From the NCBI GenBank assembly GCA_003225175.1, contig QIBA01000066.1, positions 90,803 to 154,802 on the forward strand: 64,000 nucleotides of DNA, in the 5' to 3' direction. Shown here piece after piece: positions 51,836-60,720 of this stretch. A model generated the notes under the pieces. It saw nothing but the letters and a program-made list of their open reading frames with translations, had not been told where the DNA came from and ran no database searches. The translations under genes and the position numbers were made by a program. This DNA is from Acidobacteriota bacterium (lineage in GTDB: Bacteria; Acidobacteriota; Terriglobia; Terriglobales; Acidobacteriaceae). Every line of letters starts with the position of its first letter. Position 1 is the first letter of the stretch.

Positions 51836-52567
51836 CTACTGGACTCGCTCTAATGCCGCGTTCTGCAACTTCATTAGTTCTGTAATACCTTGACGGCCGA
51901 TTCGCAGGAGCTGTGCCAGTTGTTGGTCATCAAATGCGACCTGCTCGGCTGTAGCTTGCAGCTCTATAAATCGGCCGGCCCCGGTCATGACCAGATTCAT
52001 GTCCACCTGTGCACGTGAATCTTCGTCATAGGCGAGATCGAGGAGCACAGCGCCATCGACGATGCCTACACTCGTTGCTGCCACGGTGTCGCGCAACGGC
52101 GATTTCTTCAAGGTTCCGGCAGCCATCAATCGGCGCAGCGCCAGCGCCAACGCAACATAAGCTCCGGTAATTGACGCCGTGCGGGTGCCCCCATCTGCCT
52201 GAATGACATCGCAGTCGATATAGATCGTTCGCTCACCCAATTTTGACAAATCCACAACAGCTCGCAGCGACCTGCCGATGAGGCGCTGGATCTCATGTGT
52301 TCTTCCCCCAACGTGCCCTTTGCTCGATTCCCGTGGAGTTCGCGTGAGCGTCGCCCGTGGCAGCATAGCGTACTCACTGGTAATCCAGCCTTTCCCGCTG
52401 TTGCGAAGGAATCCCGGTACCGTTTCTTCGATCGATGCCGTGCAGATTACCCGCGTATGTCCAACCTCAATGAGCGCAGATCCCTCAGCCATAGCGATGT
52501 AATCAGGGGTAATTTTTACCGGACGCATCTGCTCAGAGGTGCGATTGTCACTGCGGAAAGAAGACAT
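51836..52567 (-). CDS. rph: RNase PH
   Basis: A 243-residue phosphate-dependent 3' exoribonuclease that trims tRNA 3' ends. [16 protein letters not shown] at the N-terminus is typical. The phosphate/active-site residues fall in [37 protein letters not shown] (about residues 73-109) and [23 protein letters not shown] (about 117-139). Full length. No rdgB-like gene follows it here, which is a frequent neighbour elsewhere. Confidence 0.95.
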   Translation of the reverse strand: MSSFRSDNRTSEQMRPVKITPDYIAMAEGSALIEVGHTRVICTASIEETVPGFLRNSGKGWITSEYAMLPRATLTRTPRESSKGHVGGRTHEIQRLIGRSLRAVVDLSKLGERTIYIDCDVIQADGGTRTASITGAYVALALALRRLMAAGTLKKSPLRDTVAATSVGIVDGAVLLDLAYDEDSRAQVDMNLVMTGAGRFIELQATAEQVAFDDQQLAQLLRIGRQGITELMKLQNAALERVQ

Positions 52568-52796
52568 GAGGAAGTCTATTTAACCATGCGCCTGGGGGAG
52601 AATCGCGTGATCGGGTGAAGTGAAGAGGGCGCTCGGCTTCGGGGATCGGGTTGCGCTCTTAGTCTCTGTGACTACACGCGACGTAATCAGGCCGAACGCC
52701 CGCCGGCCGATAGCTAAAAGCGGGCTTTGTTAGTACTTCATCCGATTCTTGTCTCCAGATTCTTACTTATTGACCGCCGTCTGTTCCCGACATAGG

Positions 52797-55382
52797 ATGA
52801 CGCAAACATGTCCCGCTATGTCTGCGCCCACGATCCATACCGGAGGAATGCTCGGACGGTACCGTCTTCTAGAGCAAATCGGCGCGGGCGGAATGGGCGT
52901 CGTCTACCGAGGCCATGACGAGCGGCTCGACCGTGATGTAGCCATTAAGCTCCTAAATCCTGGAAGCATACGAAGCGCGATTGCACGCCACCGGGTGCGT
53001 AATGAGGCGCTTGCGCTCTCTCGCCTTAGTCATCCGAATATTGAGACTATTTTTGAATTTGACACGAAAGATGACTGCGATTTTCTTGTGGTTGAACTTA
53101 TTCCTGGCGCTTCGCTGGATGAGTTGCTGAGCCGCGGCCCTCTGCCCCAAACTCTTGCGGTTTCACTGACAATGCAATTGCTGCGCGGACTGGCGGCCGC
53201 CCATGAGAAAGGGATTATTCATCGCGATCTGAAACCATCAAACCTCCGGCTCACGCCAGACAGCTTCCTCAAAATCCTCGATTTTGGACTGGCACACATA
53301 CACGATCAGGAGGAACCCGAAAGACACGCTTTAACTACCGAAACTCACAGCACCGTCCTCTCCGGCACCTTGGCATATATGTCCCCGGAGCAACTCCGAG
53401 GCATCCGATTTGACCCTCGCAGTGACGTCTATGCTGCGGGACTAGTGCTGTATCAGATGTGCACAGGGCGGACGCCATTTACCGAATCGGGAGCATTGCT
53501 GATTGACGCCATCCTCAACCGTCCGGTACCGCCTCCCGCGAAGCTTAACAATGAGATAAGCGAACCGCTTCAGACGGTAATTCTCAAAGCTCTCGAGAAA
53601 GATCCCGGGCGGCGCTATCAATCAGCGCGCGAGATGTTGCGCGATCTGGAAGTGCTCGACACGGCGATAGCATCCAGCGCCCGCAACCGCGCTCTGAGTA
53701 TTTCGATCGTGGGACTCCTGGTACTCATCTTTGGATTGATCGTAGGCCTCGAGCGCGGAAGGATCGCCGGCTGGATAGAGCGCCAGCTGCATCCCGTTCC
53801 AGTCAATAAATATGTGGCGGTGATGCCATTTCGGAGTATCAACAATGACGATCCGGCTTTTGACGAAGGCCTTGCAGAGGCAGTGGCAGCCAAGTTGACG
53901 GAAATCACAGCCGCCCAATCCGTACAAATAGTCTCTCCGCGGGAAATAAAAGCGGAACGCGTTGAGGACGTCGCCGATGCGCATAAGAAAATGGGCGTAA
54001 ATCTGGCGATTGCCGCTAACCTTCAGCGCATCAAGGGTGTCACTCGTGTCAGTCTCGAATTGGTAGACGCGGCTACGCGGCGGCTGTTGCGGGCCGAAAC
54101 TCTCGAAGCTAGCGTCTCCGATGCATTCACGCTGCAAGATCAGGTAATCGAAAAAACTGTGCAGATGCTCGAAATCGAAATGCACAAGGGCGTTGGCGAG
54201 CACGGACACGGTACGACGGACAGTGAAGCATTTCGGCTCTACACTCGCGGAGTTGGGTTCCTGGAGAACGAGACCGTTCCCGAGGACGTGGATAGCGCGA
54301 TCGTGCAGTTTCAGCAGGCCCTTACTCTGGATCCAGGGTACGCTCGAGCCTCAGCCGGTCTGGGTCTTGCATATTTCGAAAAGTATCGACTCACCAAGGA
54401 AGCGTCGCTGATAGACCAATCTCGCTCGGCGTGTGAACGGGCTCTAACCTTAGACCCGCCGTCCCCTCAGGGTAATGTCTGCCTCGGAGTAGTCCATCGT
54501 GGAATCGGCAAGTACCAGGCGGCTGTCTCAGACTTTCAGATGGCGATTGCAGCCGATCCGAACGACGATGAAGCCTATCGCGGACTGGCCTCAGCTTTCG
54601 TTGAGCTGAATCGAATGCAGGATGCCGAGGACACATACAAGAAGGCGATCAGTATTCATCCGCAGTACGCCAGCGGATATGGCCAGCTCGCACATCTATA
54701 TCGCCGCGAAGCTAAGTACACGCTCGCCATCGCAGAATACAAGAAAGCAATTGAGCTGGCTCCTGAAGATGCGCGTTACTGGTTTAGCCTCGGGGCGGAC
54801 TACTACTTTGCCGGCGACTACGCGCGGTCTATTGAGGCTTTACAGAAAGCGATTACTATTCGACCTTCCTATCAGGCATATTCCAACTTGGGACTAAGCT
54901 ATCTGGCTCTGCGGCGCTTTCCAGAAGCCATTGCGTCGTTCGAGCAGGCTGTCGCTATGGGAAGCCATACGATCCAGACCTTTGGCAATCTGGGACGGGC
55001 CTATTACTTCTATCCGTTTAAGCGCGATCTGGCCGGGAGCCCTCTGGAGAAGGCGCTCCAACTGGCGGCCGACGATCTGAAAGTAAACCCGCAGGATGCG
55101 GATGTGTATACTCTCGCAGCCGAGTATTCCGCGATGCTCGGCAAACGAGCCGAAGCTCTCCAGCACTTGAATAAGGCACTTCAACTTCGCCCAAACGATG
55201 CCGAAACGTTATACTTTGCGGGCATAGTTCATGCCGTACTCGGGGAAAAGGACCAAGCTATCCCTTGGTTGCAGGCGGCAATGAAGCGCGGATACTCTCG
55301 TGCTGAGATGAATAGCGCTTTGGAACTGGATGAATTAAGGAACTCGACGGAATTCAAGTCGCACCTCACAGACGTACATTGA
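52797..55382 (+). CDS. Membrane Ser/Thr protein kinase with TPR C-terminus
   Basis: An 861-residue receptor-like kinase. Cytoplasmic kinase domain: glycine loop IGAGGMGVVYRG (residues 28-39), VAIK with Lys51, HRDLKPSN (142-149), DFG (162-164) and the SPEQ activation-segment end. One membrane helix is at about 298-318. The outside part begins with a FlgO/TolB-N-like domain (VAVMPFRSINNDDPAFDEGLAEAVAAKL, about 340-367), followed by about ten TPR units (from GVGFLENETV...) to the C-terminus. The TPR part likely senses or recruits protein partners. A close start alternative is ATG 52818. Confidence 0.9.
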   Translation: MTQTCPAMSAPTIHTGGMLGRYRLLEQIGAGGMGVVYRGHDERLDRDVAIKLLNPGSIRSAIARHRVRNEALALSRLSHPNIETIFEFDTKDDCDFLVVELIPGASLDELLSRGPLPQTLAVSLTMQLLRGLAAAHEKGIIHRDLKPSNLRLTPDSFLKILDFGLAHIHDQEEPERHALTTETHSTVLSGTLAYMSPEQLRGIRFDPRSDVYAAGLVLYQMCTGRTPFTESGALLIDAILNRPVPPPAKLNNEISEPLQTVILKALEKDPGRRYQSAREMLRDLEVLDTAIASSARNRALSISIVGLLVLIFGLIVGLERGRIAGWIERQLHPVPVNKYVAVMPFRSINNDDPAFDEGLAEAVAAKLTEITAAQSVQIVSPREIKAERVEDVADAHKKMGVNLAIAANLQRIKGVTRVSLELVDAATRRLLRAETLEASVSDAFTLQDQVIEKTVQMLEIEMHKGVGEHGHGTTDSEAFRLYTRGVGFLENETVPEDVDSAIVQFQQALTLDPGYARASAGLGLAYFEKYRLTKEASLIDQSRSACERALTLDPPSPQGNVCLGVVHRGIGKYQAAVSDFQMAIAADPNDDEAYRGLASAFVELNRMQDAEDTYKKAISIHPQYASGYGQLAHLYRREAKYTLAIAEYKKAIELAPEDARYWFSLGADYYFAGDYARSIEALQKAITIRPSYQAYSNLGLSYLALRRFPEAIASFEQAVAMGSHTIQTFGNLGRAYYFYPFKRDLAGSPLEKALQLAADDLKVNPQDADVYTLAAEYSAMLGKRAEALQHLNKALQLRPNDAETLYFAGIVHAVLGEKDQAIPWLQAAMKRGYSRAEMNSALELDELRNSTEFKSHLTDVH

Positions 55383-55427
55383 GCCCAGTCGTTCGGCCCT
55401 TCATTACATTCGGATTGGAGAACTCCA

Positions 55428-55949
55428 ATGAAGAACGCGTTGATTCTTGTGCTTCTAGTTGTCGTGACTGTCCTCGGCGTCCTGCTCTACAAATGCAAAA
55501 GTCTGAGCAAGTTACAAGTCACGCATCATCAGCGGAAGGACCATAGTGGGAACAGCCTGGAAACTGTGGACTGTCCCGTCCGAACCGGACAGGATAAGAA
55601 AACTTGCATTATTCCGGTCAGCTATCTTACAAGCATGGTGAACGGTTGGGATGAAGATTATGCCATCGAGGTCCATCATAAGGATACGATCAAATGGATT
55701 GGAGATAATGGCGAATCAATCGACGTGCCTGAGATGCTCGGAGTTCGTTGTTCTGATCACACGAAGAGGGACACGCCGGCGGACGGCGATCTATCACTGA
55801 TTAGTCAGATATCGCCCTCGGGGAACATCGTGACCGCTCAGGTTACTGCCAACAAAAAGAACGAAAACTACTGCTACAAGAATACTATCAGAGTCACTGT
55901 AAACGGCAAAACCACCCCCATTGATCCACATGAATTCCTTGAGCAGTGA
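55428..55949 (+). CDS. Membrane-anchored hypothetical protein
   Basis: A 173-residue protein with an N-terminal membrane segment (ALILVLLVVVTVLGVLLY, about residues 4-21) and a polar, Cys-containing domain outside (VDCPVRTGQDKKTC, VRCSDHT, ENYCYK). No family is recognised. It starts 46 bases past the kinase stop on the same strand, so it may be co-transcribed; the ATG follows GGAGAACTCC at a usable distance. Confidence 0.6.
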   Translation: MKNALILVLLVVVTVLGVLLYKCKSLSKLQVTHHQRKDHSGNSLETVDCPVRTGQDKKTCIIPVSYLTSMVNGWDEDYAIEVHHKDTIKWIGDNGESIDVPEMLGVRCSDHTKRDTPADGDLSLISQISPSGNIVTAQVTANKKNENYCYKNTIRVTVNGKTTPIDPHEFLEQ

Positions 55950-56257
55950 ATTAATGTCGAGCTGGGTTGCTTCCGGTTTGGACCCGTTTTGGGATTGCCA
56001 TTCCAGGCGCAAAACGCGCCAGACTTCAAGTGACTTGTGGTGCAGGTTCAGTCCTCGAAAAGCATGCTTTAAGCCGTGATCTGCGGCCTAGGTAAGATCT
56101 TCGCGCTGCTTCAGGATCGCATGTGCGTCCGCTGCTTCCTCCTGGCGACGAGAAGTTTGAATCCGCATCCACACCGGCTTGGCCCCAATCTAAGCTATGT
56201 GCCAAACTGAGAGTGTGGCAGCACTGGCACGAGTGCTGCATCATTCAATTCCTGCAA
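55950..56257. other. Intergenic region
   Basis: No supported gene; leads into tRNA-Leu. No clear promoter or repeat stands out. Confidence 0.4.
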
Positions 56258-56347
56258 GCCGGGATGGCGAAACTGGCAGACGCAGCGGACTTAAAATCCG
56301 CAGGGCTTAAAAGGCCTGTGGGGGTTCGATTCCCCCTCCCGGCACCA
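56258..56347 (+). tRNA. tRNA-Leu (TAA), CCA encoded
   Basis: 90 bases. Acceptor GCCGGGA / TCCCGGC; anticodon stem GCGGA / TCCGC around CTTAAAA (anticodon TAA); long class II variable arm; T arm GTTCGATTC; CCA in the DNA. Confidence 0.96.
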
Positions 56348-56417
56348 TGAACTTGGCTTTATGTCCCCAAAGACGCATTAGAAGGCAGGGAGAGCTCAGA
56401 CGCTCAAAGCAGTGTAG

Positions 56418-56798
56418 TCAGTCGCGGAGCTTAGCCAGCAAATCCTGCGGATGAACCGGTTTGGCGAGGATTTCGAATTGATGGCCTTTGGCGCGAGCGT
56501 TTTGCAGCAGATCGGCCGTTGCGGCCTGTCCTGAGAAAAGCAGGATTTTGCAGGAGGGCAGAAATTTGCGGATGTTGATGGCGGCATCGATGCCGTTCAT
56601 GTCGTCCATGATGACATCGCTGATGATCAGGTCTGGCCGTTCGCTGCGAGCTTTTTCGATCGCTCCCGTGCCGCTGTAGACTGCGGTTGCGGCGAATCCG
56701 TTTTGATTCAGGATGATTGCCAGGGTATCCGCGATTACGCGCTCATCATCCACGACCAGAACTTTGGGTTTGCTTTTTCCGCTATTGTTTTCAGTCAT
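56418..56798 (-). CDS. Stand-alone response-regulator receiver
   Basis: A 126-residue receiver (REC) domain. KVLVVDDERVIADTLAIIL (about residues 12-30) holds the acidic pair. The phospho-acceptor Asp is in DLIISDVIMDDMNG (about residue 61) and the Lys near the end in ILAKPVHPQDLLAKL (about residue 113). There is no output domain. It could act as a phosphorelay intermediate or regulator of motility or signalling; no kinase is adjacent. ATG 56798 is preferred; the upstream open frame to 56945 lacks domain features. Confidence 0.8.
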   Translation of the reverse strand: MTENNSGKSKPKVLVVDDERVIADTLAIILNQNGFAATAVYSGTGAIEKARSERPDLIISDVIMDDMNGIDAAINIRKFLPSCKILLFSGQAATADLLQNARAKGHQFEILAKPVHPQDLLAKLRD

Positions 56799-56946
56799 CC
56801 GTCCTGTCCAAGGATTCCATTGGCCAGCGCTCGGTCGAGGGAATCCGGCGAAAGCAGCGCGTAACAAGTCTGTTTCGATTATAGCCGAAGGTCTTGCGTG
56901 CCATCGCGCGTGACGGTTCTCGGCGCACTGCCGCTCCAGCAACAAA

Positions 56947-57633
56947 TTACTCGATACTTACAGCTACGTCTCGACGTGCAAAGATTTGTGCCGCGAGGAC
57001 GAGAATGACAAATGATTCTCCCAGTGAACTCAGCAACGCTGCAAATGGCATCACATTTACCAAGTCATCGGAGCCTCTCATTAGGACTGCGGCTGGCGCG
57101 AAAAACATGTTTACACTCTTGAAACCAAGTGGTGCAAGGGCTATCAGCAACGCAACTGCAGCCGCGAAAAACGGATACAGCAACGTTGAGAGAAACATTC
57201 CAAGCGCGGCTGCCCACAGCGACGCCAGAGTGCCACGCACAAACAGTGCGAGGGCGGTTTTTAAGACTGTGTAGGAAACGCCGACAAGCCAAATAGTAGT
57301 GATTCCAACCGATGCGAAATACGCCAGCGCAAAGTATGCTGAGCCCAGCAGTAATGCGAGCAGATATTGTCTTCGGCTCACTGCCTTTGAGAGTACGCCG
57401 ATGATTCGTCGTGAACGCTTCTCGTTGTAAATCGCTGAACTGGCAAGAAACGTGACCACTGCAATTCCATAGAACATCTCCTGCTGAACCATTTCAGCAA
57501 CGTCTTGCCGGCTCGCAGACTGATGTGGTGACCACAAAAATGCTCCTAACAGAAGCGGCAAGGCCACAAAAGCCAACAGCAGCCAGCGGTTCTGCCGCAA
57601 GAAACTCTTAGCGAGAAGCAGAACGGGAATCAT
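56947..57633 (-). CDS. ABC exporter permease
   Basis: A 228-residue membrane protein with six hydrophobic segments, typical of a small ABC-2-type or NatB-like permease. Its ATG overlaps the stop of the upstream ATPase gene (ATGA-type, 57630-57633), so the two are one transcription/translation unit. The substrate is unknown; ABC-2 systems export drugs, lipids or polysaccharides. Confidence 0.75.
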   Translation of the reverse strand: MIPVLLLAKSFLRQNRWLLLAFVALPLLLGAFLWSPHQSASRQDVAEMVQQEMFYGIAVVTFLASSAIYNEKRSRRIIGVLSKAVSRRQYLLALLLGSAYFALAYFASVGITTIWLVGVSYTVLKTALALFVRGTLASLWAAALGMFLSTLLYPFFAAAVALLIALAPLGFKSVNMFFAPAAVLMRGSDDLVNVMPFAALLSSLGESFVILVLAAQIFARRDVAVSIE

Positions 57634-58553
57634 TGCGTCTTCCCCCGCGTGGATTCGGAGTTGGTCATAAGCTCAACAAACAATTCTTCCATGGTTCGCG
57701 TTTTTGGTACGACGCTGACGACGGTTCCTCCCGCTGACCAGACTTGCTCGATGGACCTGCGCTGTTGTGCTGCCGTTGTCAAAAACACAAGATGTCCGTC
57801 CTGGACGTGACTCTTCTGTGCCTGCGGAGGCGCCAAGCGAAGGCCAGATGCTGTGATCTCGAATTCACCGCAATCCCGGAGCAGTTCTTGCGTGTGACCT
57901 CCAGCTATCACACGACCTTTTTGGATGAAGATCACGCGATCGCAGATCAGTTCGATTTCGGAGAGCTGATGCGAGCTCAGGAAGATGCTCTTTCCACGAC
58001 TGCGATGCTGCAGCAAAAGTTCTCGCATTTTGAGCCGCGATAGGGGATCAAGGGCTGAGGTGGGTTCATCAAGAATCAGCAATTCGGGGTCGTTGATCAG
58101 CGCCTGCGCGATTCCAACTCTCTGCAGCATTCCGCGCGAGAATTTGCCGATGTTGCGATTCGCGTCTTCTGCCAGATCGACTGACTCAAGAAGATCCTTC
58201 ACGCGACGCGAGAGGTTTGGTTCCGTCACGCCATTGAGCTGTGCATAAAACTTCAGAGCATTACGTGCATCTTGATGATAAAAAGCTGGAGCTTCCGAAA
58301 GAAAGCCAAGCTTCTGCCGAACGAGAACATTTCCGAACGGCTGACGTAGCAGAGTACCCTTTCCCGCTGTCGGTTGGACCAAGCCTAGGGCGATGTGAAT
58401 GGCAGTTGTTTTTCCCGCGCCGTTCGGGCCGAGGAAACCCATGATCTCGCCAGGTTCCAATTGCAGGCTGAAGTCACGAAGCGCCCAATGCTCTGGTCCG
58501 CGGAATGAGCGGTATCGCTTGCTGATGCTTTCGAATTCGAGGACTGCAGCCAT
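57630..58553 (-). CDS. ABC transporter ATP-binding protein
   Basis: A 307-residue ATPase. Walker A GPNGAGKTT (about residues 43-51), signature KFSRGMLQRVGIAQAL (about 138-153), Walker B PELLILDEPTSALDPLS (about 157-173) and the H-loop SSHQLSE (about 192-198). The ~90-residue C-terminal extension resembles that of CcmA/NatA-type ABC-2 ATPases. It pairs with the overlapping permease. ATG 58553 is chosen over an upstream in-frame start. Confidence 0.9.
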   Translation of the reverse strand: MAAVLEFESISKRYRSFRGPEHWALRDFSLQLEPGEIMGFLGPNGAGKTTAIHIALGLVQPTAGKGTLLRQPFGNVLVRQKLGFLSEAPAFYHQDARNALKFYAQLNGVTEPNLSRRVKDLLESVDLAEDANRNIGKFSRGMLQRVGIAQALINDPELLILDEPTSALDPLSRLKMRELLLQHRSRGKSIFLSSHQLSEIELICDRVIFIQKGRVIAGGHTQELLRDCGEFEITASGLRLAPPQAQKSHVQDGHLVFLTTAAQQRRSIEQVWSAGGTVVSVVPKTRTMEELFVELMTNSESTRGKTQ

Positions 58554-58571
58554 GCTGCGATTGTAGTCGGC

Positions 58572-58604
58572 AAATAAAAAATGCCCTCGGCGAACCAAGG
58601 GCAG
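58572..58604 (-). terminator. Terminator downstream of atpE
   Basis: Minus-strand TGCCCT...AGGGCA hairpin followed by TTTTTTATTT, immediately past the atpE stop at 58627 and before the ABC ATPase start. Confidence 0.8.
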
Positions 58605-58626
58605 AGTGAGTTCAATTTCTTAATGT

Positions 58627-58935
58627 CTATGTCTTGGCGAAGATGATTACCAGTGTGTACAGCGCGAGGGACTCAATCAGAGCGAGGCCGAGGATCAGGA
58701 AGAGCTGGATTCCGGCGCGTGCTCCGGGATTGCGAGCCAGCGCTTCTGCAGCCGAAGCAGTGGCGCGTCCCTGACCAATACCGCAAAGACCAGACGCGAT
58801 TCCCATTCCAATACCAGCACCGATCGGAATTGCCCAGTTGAAAGTTGGTGCAGTGCCCCCTCCCGCTTGCGCGTAGAGCGGCGAGGCAATGAAGAGGACC
58901 GTCATTGCCAGAAGAAAGAACGTGAACTTACGCAT
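58627..58935 (-). CDS. atpE: ATP synthase c subunit
   Basis: A 102-residue proteolipid forming the rotor ring. A signal-peptide-like N-terminal stretch (residues 1-24) precedes the two-helix hairpin. Helix 1 contains GLCGIGQGRATASAAEALARNP (about 49-70) and helix 2 the ion-binding carboxylate Glu88 in ALIESLALY. Gln55, Ser89 and Tyr93 are also kept. Last gene of the Fo group here, with a terminator after it. The N-terminal extension is unusual for the family and may be cleaved. Confidence 0.92.
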   Translation of the reverse strand: MRKFTFFLLAMTVLFIASPLYAQAGGGTAPTFNWAIPIGAGIGMGIASGLCGIGQGRATASAAEALARNPGARAGIQLFLILGLALIESLALYTLVIIFAKT

Positions 58936-59053
58936 GGTTGGTGCTCCGTACTATGAATTGCTGCAAGGAGGTGGTTGACGCTCACCGAGCTCGCGCCCTC
59001 ACACTCGCAGCTTCAAGCCAGGACCGCCTGGGCGAGAACTTGTAGTCGCCTCT

Positions 59054-59151
59054 GTCATTCCGAGCCGCTGATGTTGCGACGAGGAATCCCCAGGACACCC
59101 GTAAAGTTTGGGCACAGTACAGTAGGGATTCCTTACCTCGTTCGGAATGAC
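59054..59151. repeat. 98-base palindromic element in the atpB-atpE gap
   Basis: Ends GTCATTCCGA / TCGGAATGAC (outer arms) and contains an inner inverted pair GAGGAATCCC / GGGATTCCT. Non-coding. Its end sequence resembles the element at 25220-25399. Confidence 0.6.
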
Positions 59152-59169
59152 AAAGCAAAAAAAGAAAGT

Positions 59170-59943
59170 CTAGTGTTCTTCGGCCACTGCGCCGGCGAGG
59201 TACACGGTCGCGAGCAGCACGAAGATGTATGCCTGAAGCAAGGCAACAAATAAGTGAAGACCGAGAAAAATGACCGGAATACCAATTGGAATGAGCGAAA
59301 AGAAGACCAGCGTTACCAAATCACCGGCGAAGATATTGGCATAAAGACGAATCGTGAGCGACATCATGCGAGCGATGTGGCTGATGATTTCAATCGGGAT
59401 CATTAACGGCGCCAGAATCGGCATAGGGCCGGTGAAATGCTTCGCGTAGGTAAGCACACCCTGTTTTCTGATTCCATGCCAGTGGTAGTAGAGCCACGCT
59501 ACGATTGCCAGCCCCAGCGGCACTGCAGGAGTGGCCGTTGGCGATAGGAATCCGGGCACCAGTCCGATCAAGTTGCTGATTAGGATAAATAGTCCTAACG
59601 CCACTAGAAATGGCGTGAACTTCTCAACACCGTGAGCGGGAATGATCTCTTCGCTTTGATGATTGACAAACTCTTCGACTACTTCGAAGGCGTGCTGCAT
59701 CGCTCCGGGACGATCGACTGAGATTCTAGATCGCGTCCAGATGAACAGAACCACGAGGATGCTGCCGACCAGCACCTCCATGGCGAAAAAATTCGATATC
59801 GGGGCCGCAGGATTGTAAGTGAACAGGTAGGCTTTGTTTTCGCCGGCTGTAACGGGATGCGCGCCGAGCGCCGCCAGGATCTTAATGGCGATTGCGCCAA
59901 AGTACTTGTTCAAGAAATGCGTAAAAAGCAGCTCTTCTGTCAT
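59170..59943 (-). CDS. atpB: ATP synthase a subunit
   Basis: A 257-residue Fo stator subunit with several membrane helices. The essential Arg199 is in SLTIRLYANIFAGDL. The C-terminal end (LLQAYIFVLLATVYLAGAVAEEH) fits the family. ATG 59943 is used; a longer in-frame start overlaps the upstream gene. It follows atpI, and atpE follows across a 234-base gap containing a palindromic repeat. Confidence 0.92.
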   Translation of the reverse strand: MTEELLFTHFLNKYFGAIAIKILAALGAHPVTAGENKAYLFTYNPAAPISNFFAMEVLVGSILVVLFIWTRSRISVDRPGAMQHAFEVVEEFVNHQSEEIIPAHGVEKFTPFLVALGLFILISNLIGLVPGFLSPTATPAVPLGLAIVAWLYYHWHGIRKQGVLTYAKHFTGPMPILAPLMIPIEIISHIARMMSLTIRLYANIFAGDLVTLVFFSLIPIGIPVIFLGLHLFVALLQAYIFVLLATVYLAGAVAEEH

Positions 59944-59968
59944 TCGGGAAATCAACCGAGGGTCTGGA

Positions 59969-60406
59969 TCAATAACCGCGACGCCAGGATCCGTACAGCT
60001 CGTATCCGGCCTCAATCATGATGCCGATAGCCGGAATAGCGAGCCCGACCAGGAGGCCGTACGCGCTCATGGCGGAACTTTTGACTATAACATAGCCCGC
60101 AATCGCGATAATCCCATATCGGAGTACAAAGCGCAGCACGAATCCCGACGAACGCTGAGCGCCGGAGCTGGCTATCACCCGGTCTGCGAAGGCAATTACG
60201 AGTTTTCTGAGCGACAGGAAGTTTACGACTGCAATCGCTCCGCCTATGACAAAACCGACAGCGAATCGATGATTATAAAAAATCCAGAATCCAATCGTCG
60301 CGCAGGGAATGAGTACGGCGAGAATGCGTACTATGCGCGTATAAGCGGTGGCGAAGAAAGGCGCATCTGAGTTCGGCTGATTCGCGCCCAGCGGTTCTTC
60401 AGTCAT
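59969..60406 (-). CDS. atpI: ATP synthase-associated AtpI-like protein
   Basis: A 145-residue membrane protein with about four hydrophobic segments, in the position of atpI upstream of atpB. It shows the AtpI/YhgE-like pattern (FVIGGAIAVVNFLSLRKLVIAF; RYGIIAIAGYVIV). AtpI is a c-ring assembly/membrane helper in other bacteria. It overlaps the atpZ-like gene by 8 bases. Confidence 0.75.
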   Translation of the reverse strand: MTEEPLGANQPNSDAPFFATAYTRIVRILAVLIPCATIGFWIFYNHRFAVGFVIGGAIAVVNFLSLRKLVIAFADRVIASSGAQRSSGFVLRFVLRYGIIAIAGYVIVKSSAMSAYGLLVGLAIPAIGIMIEAGYELYGSWRRGY

Positions 60407-60626
60407 CGCCTGCCTTCAACGCTACCCGGAAGAGTTGAATGAATCCGGCAGCAATTCCGAATCCGAGACCGACGAGATAGATCCACTTCGTATGGAAGTA
60501 GGCATCGAGCAAGTGTCCAATCAGCCACCCTACGAACGTGGCCGCCGGCAGCAGCACACCCAGCTGAATATACCTTTCAATTTCTACCCACTTAGTTTTC
60601 GGCGATTTTTCGGGTTCGATCGACAT
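60399..60626 (-). CDS. AtpZ-like small membrane protein
   Basis: A 75-residue two-helix protein (LGVLLPAATFVGWLIGHLLDAYF and LVGLGFGIAAGFIQLFRVAL) with a conserved-looking GxxxG-rich first helix, matching the AtpZ/AtpI-like proteins found at the start of F-type operons. It overlaps atpI by 8 bases, so the four Fo genes look like one operon (atpZ-atpI-atpB-atpE). The F1 genes and atpF (b) are not present. Confidence 0.75.
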   Translation of the reverse strand: MSIEPEKSPKTKWVEIERYIQLGVLLPAATFVGWLIGHLLDAYFHTKWIYLVGLGFGIAAGFIQLFRVALKAGDD

Positions 60627-60720
60627 TGCTGTAGAGACACAGCATGCCGTGTCTCCACGAGACTCTATCATCACCCGCGGCTGCTGACTCTGCCTGTTTG
60701 TATGGGCTATCATCAGATCA

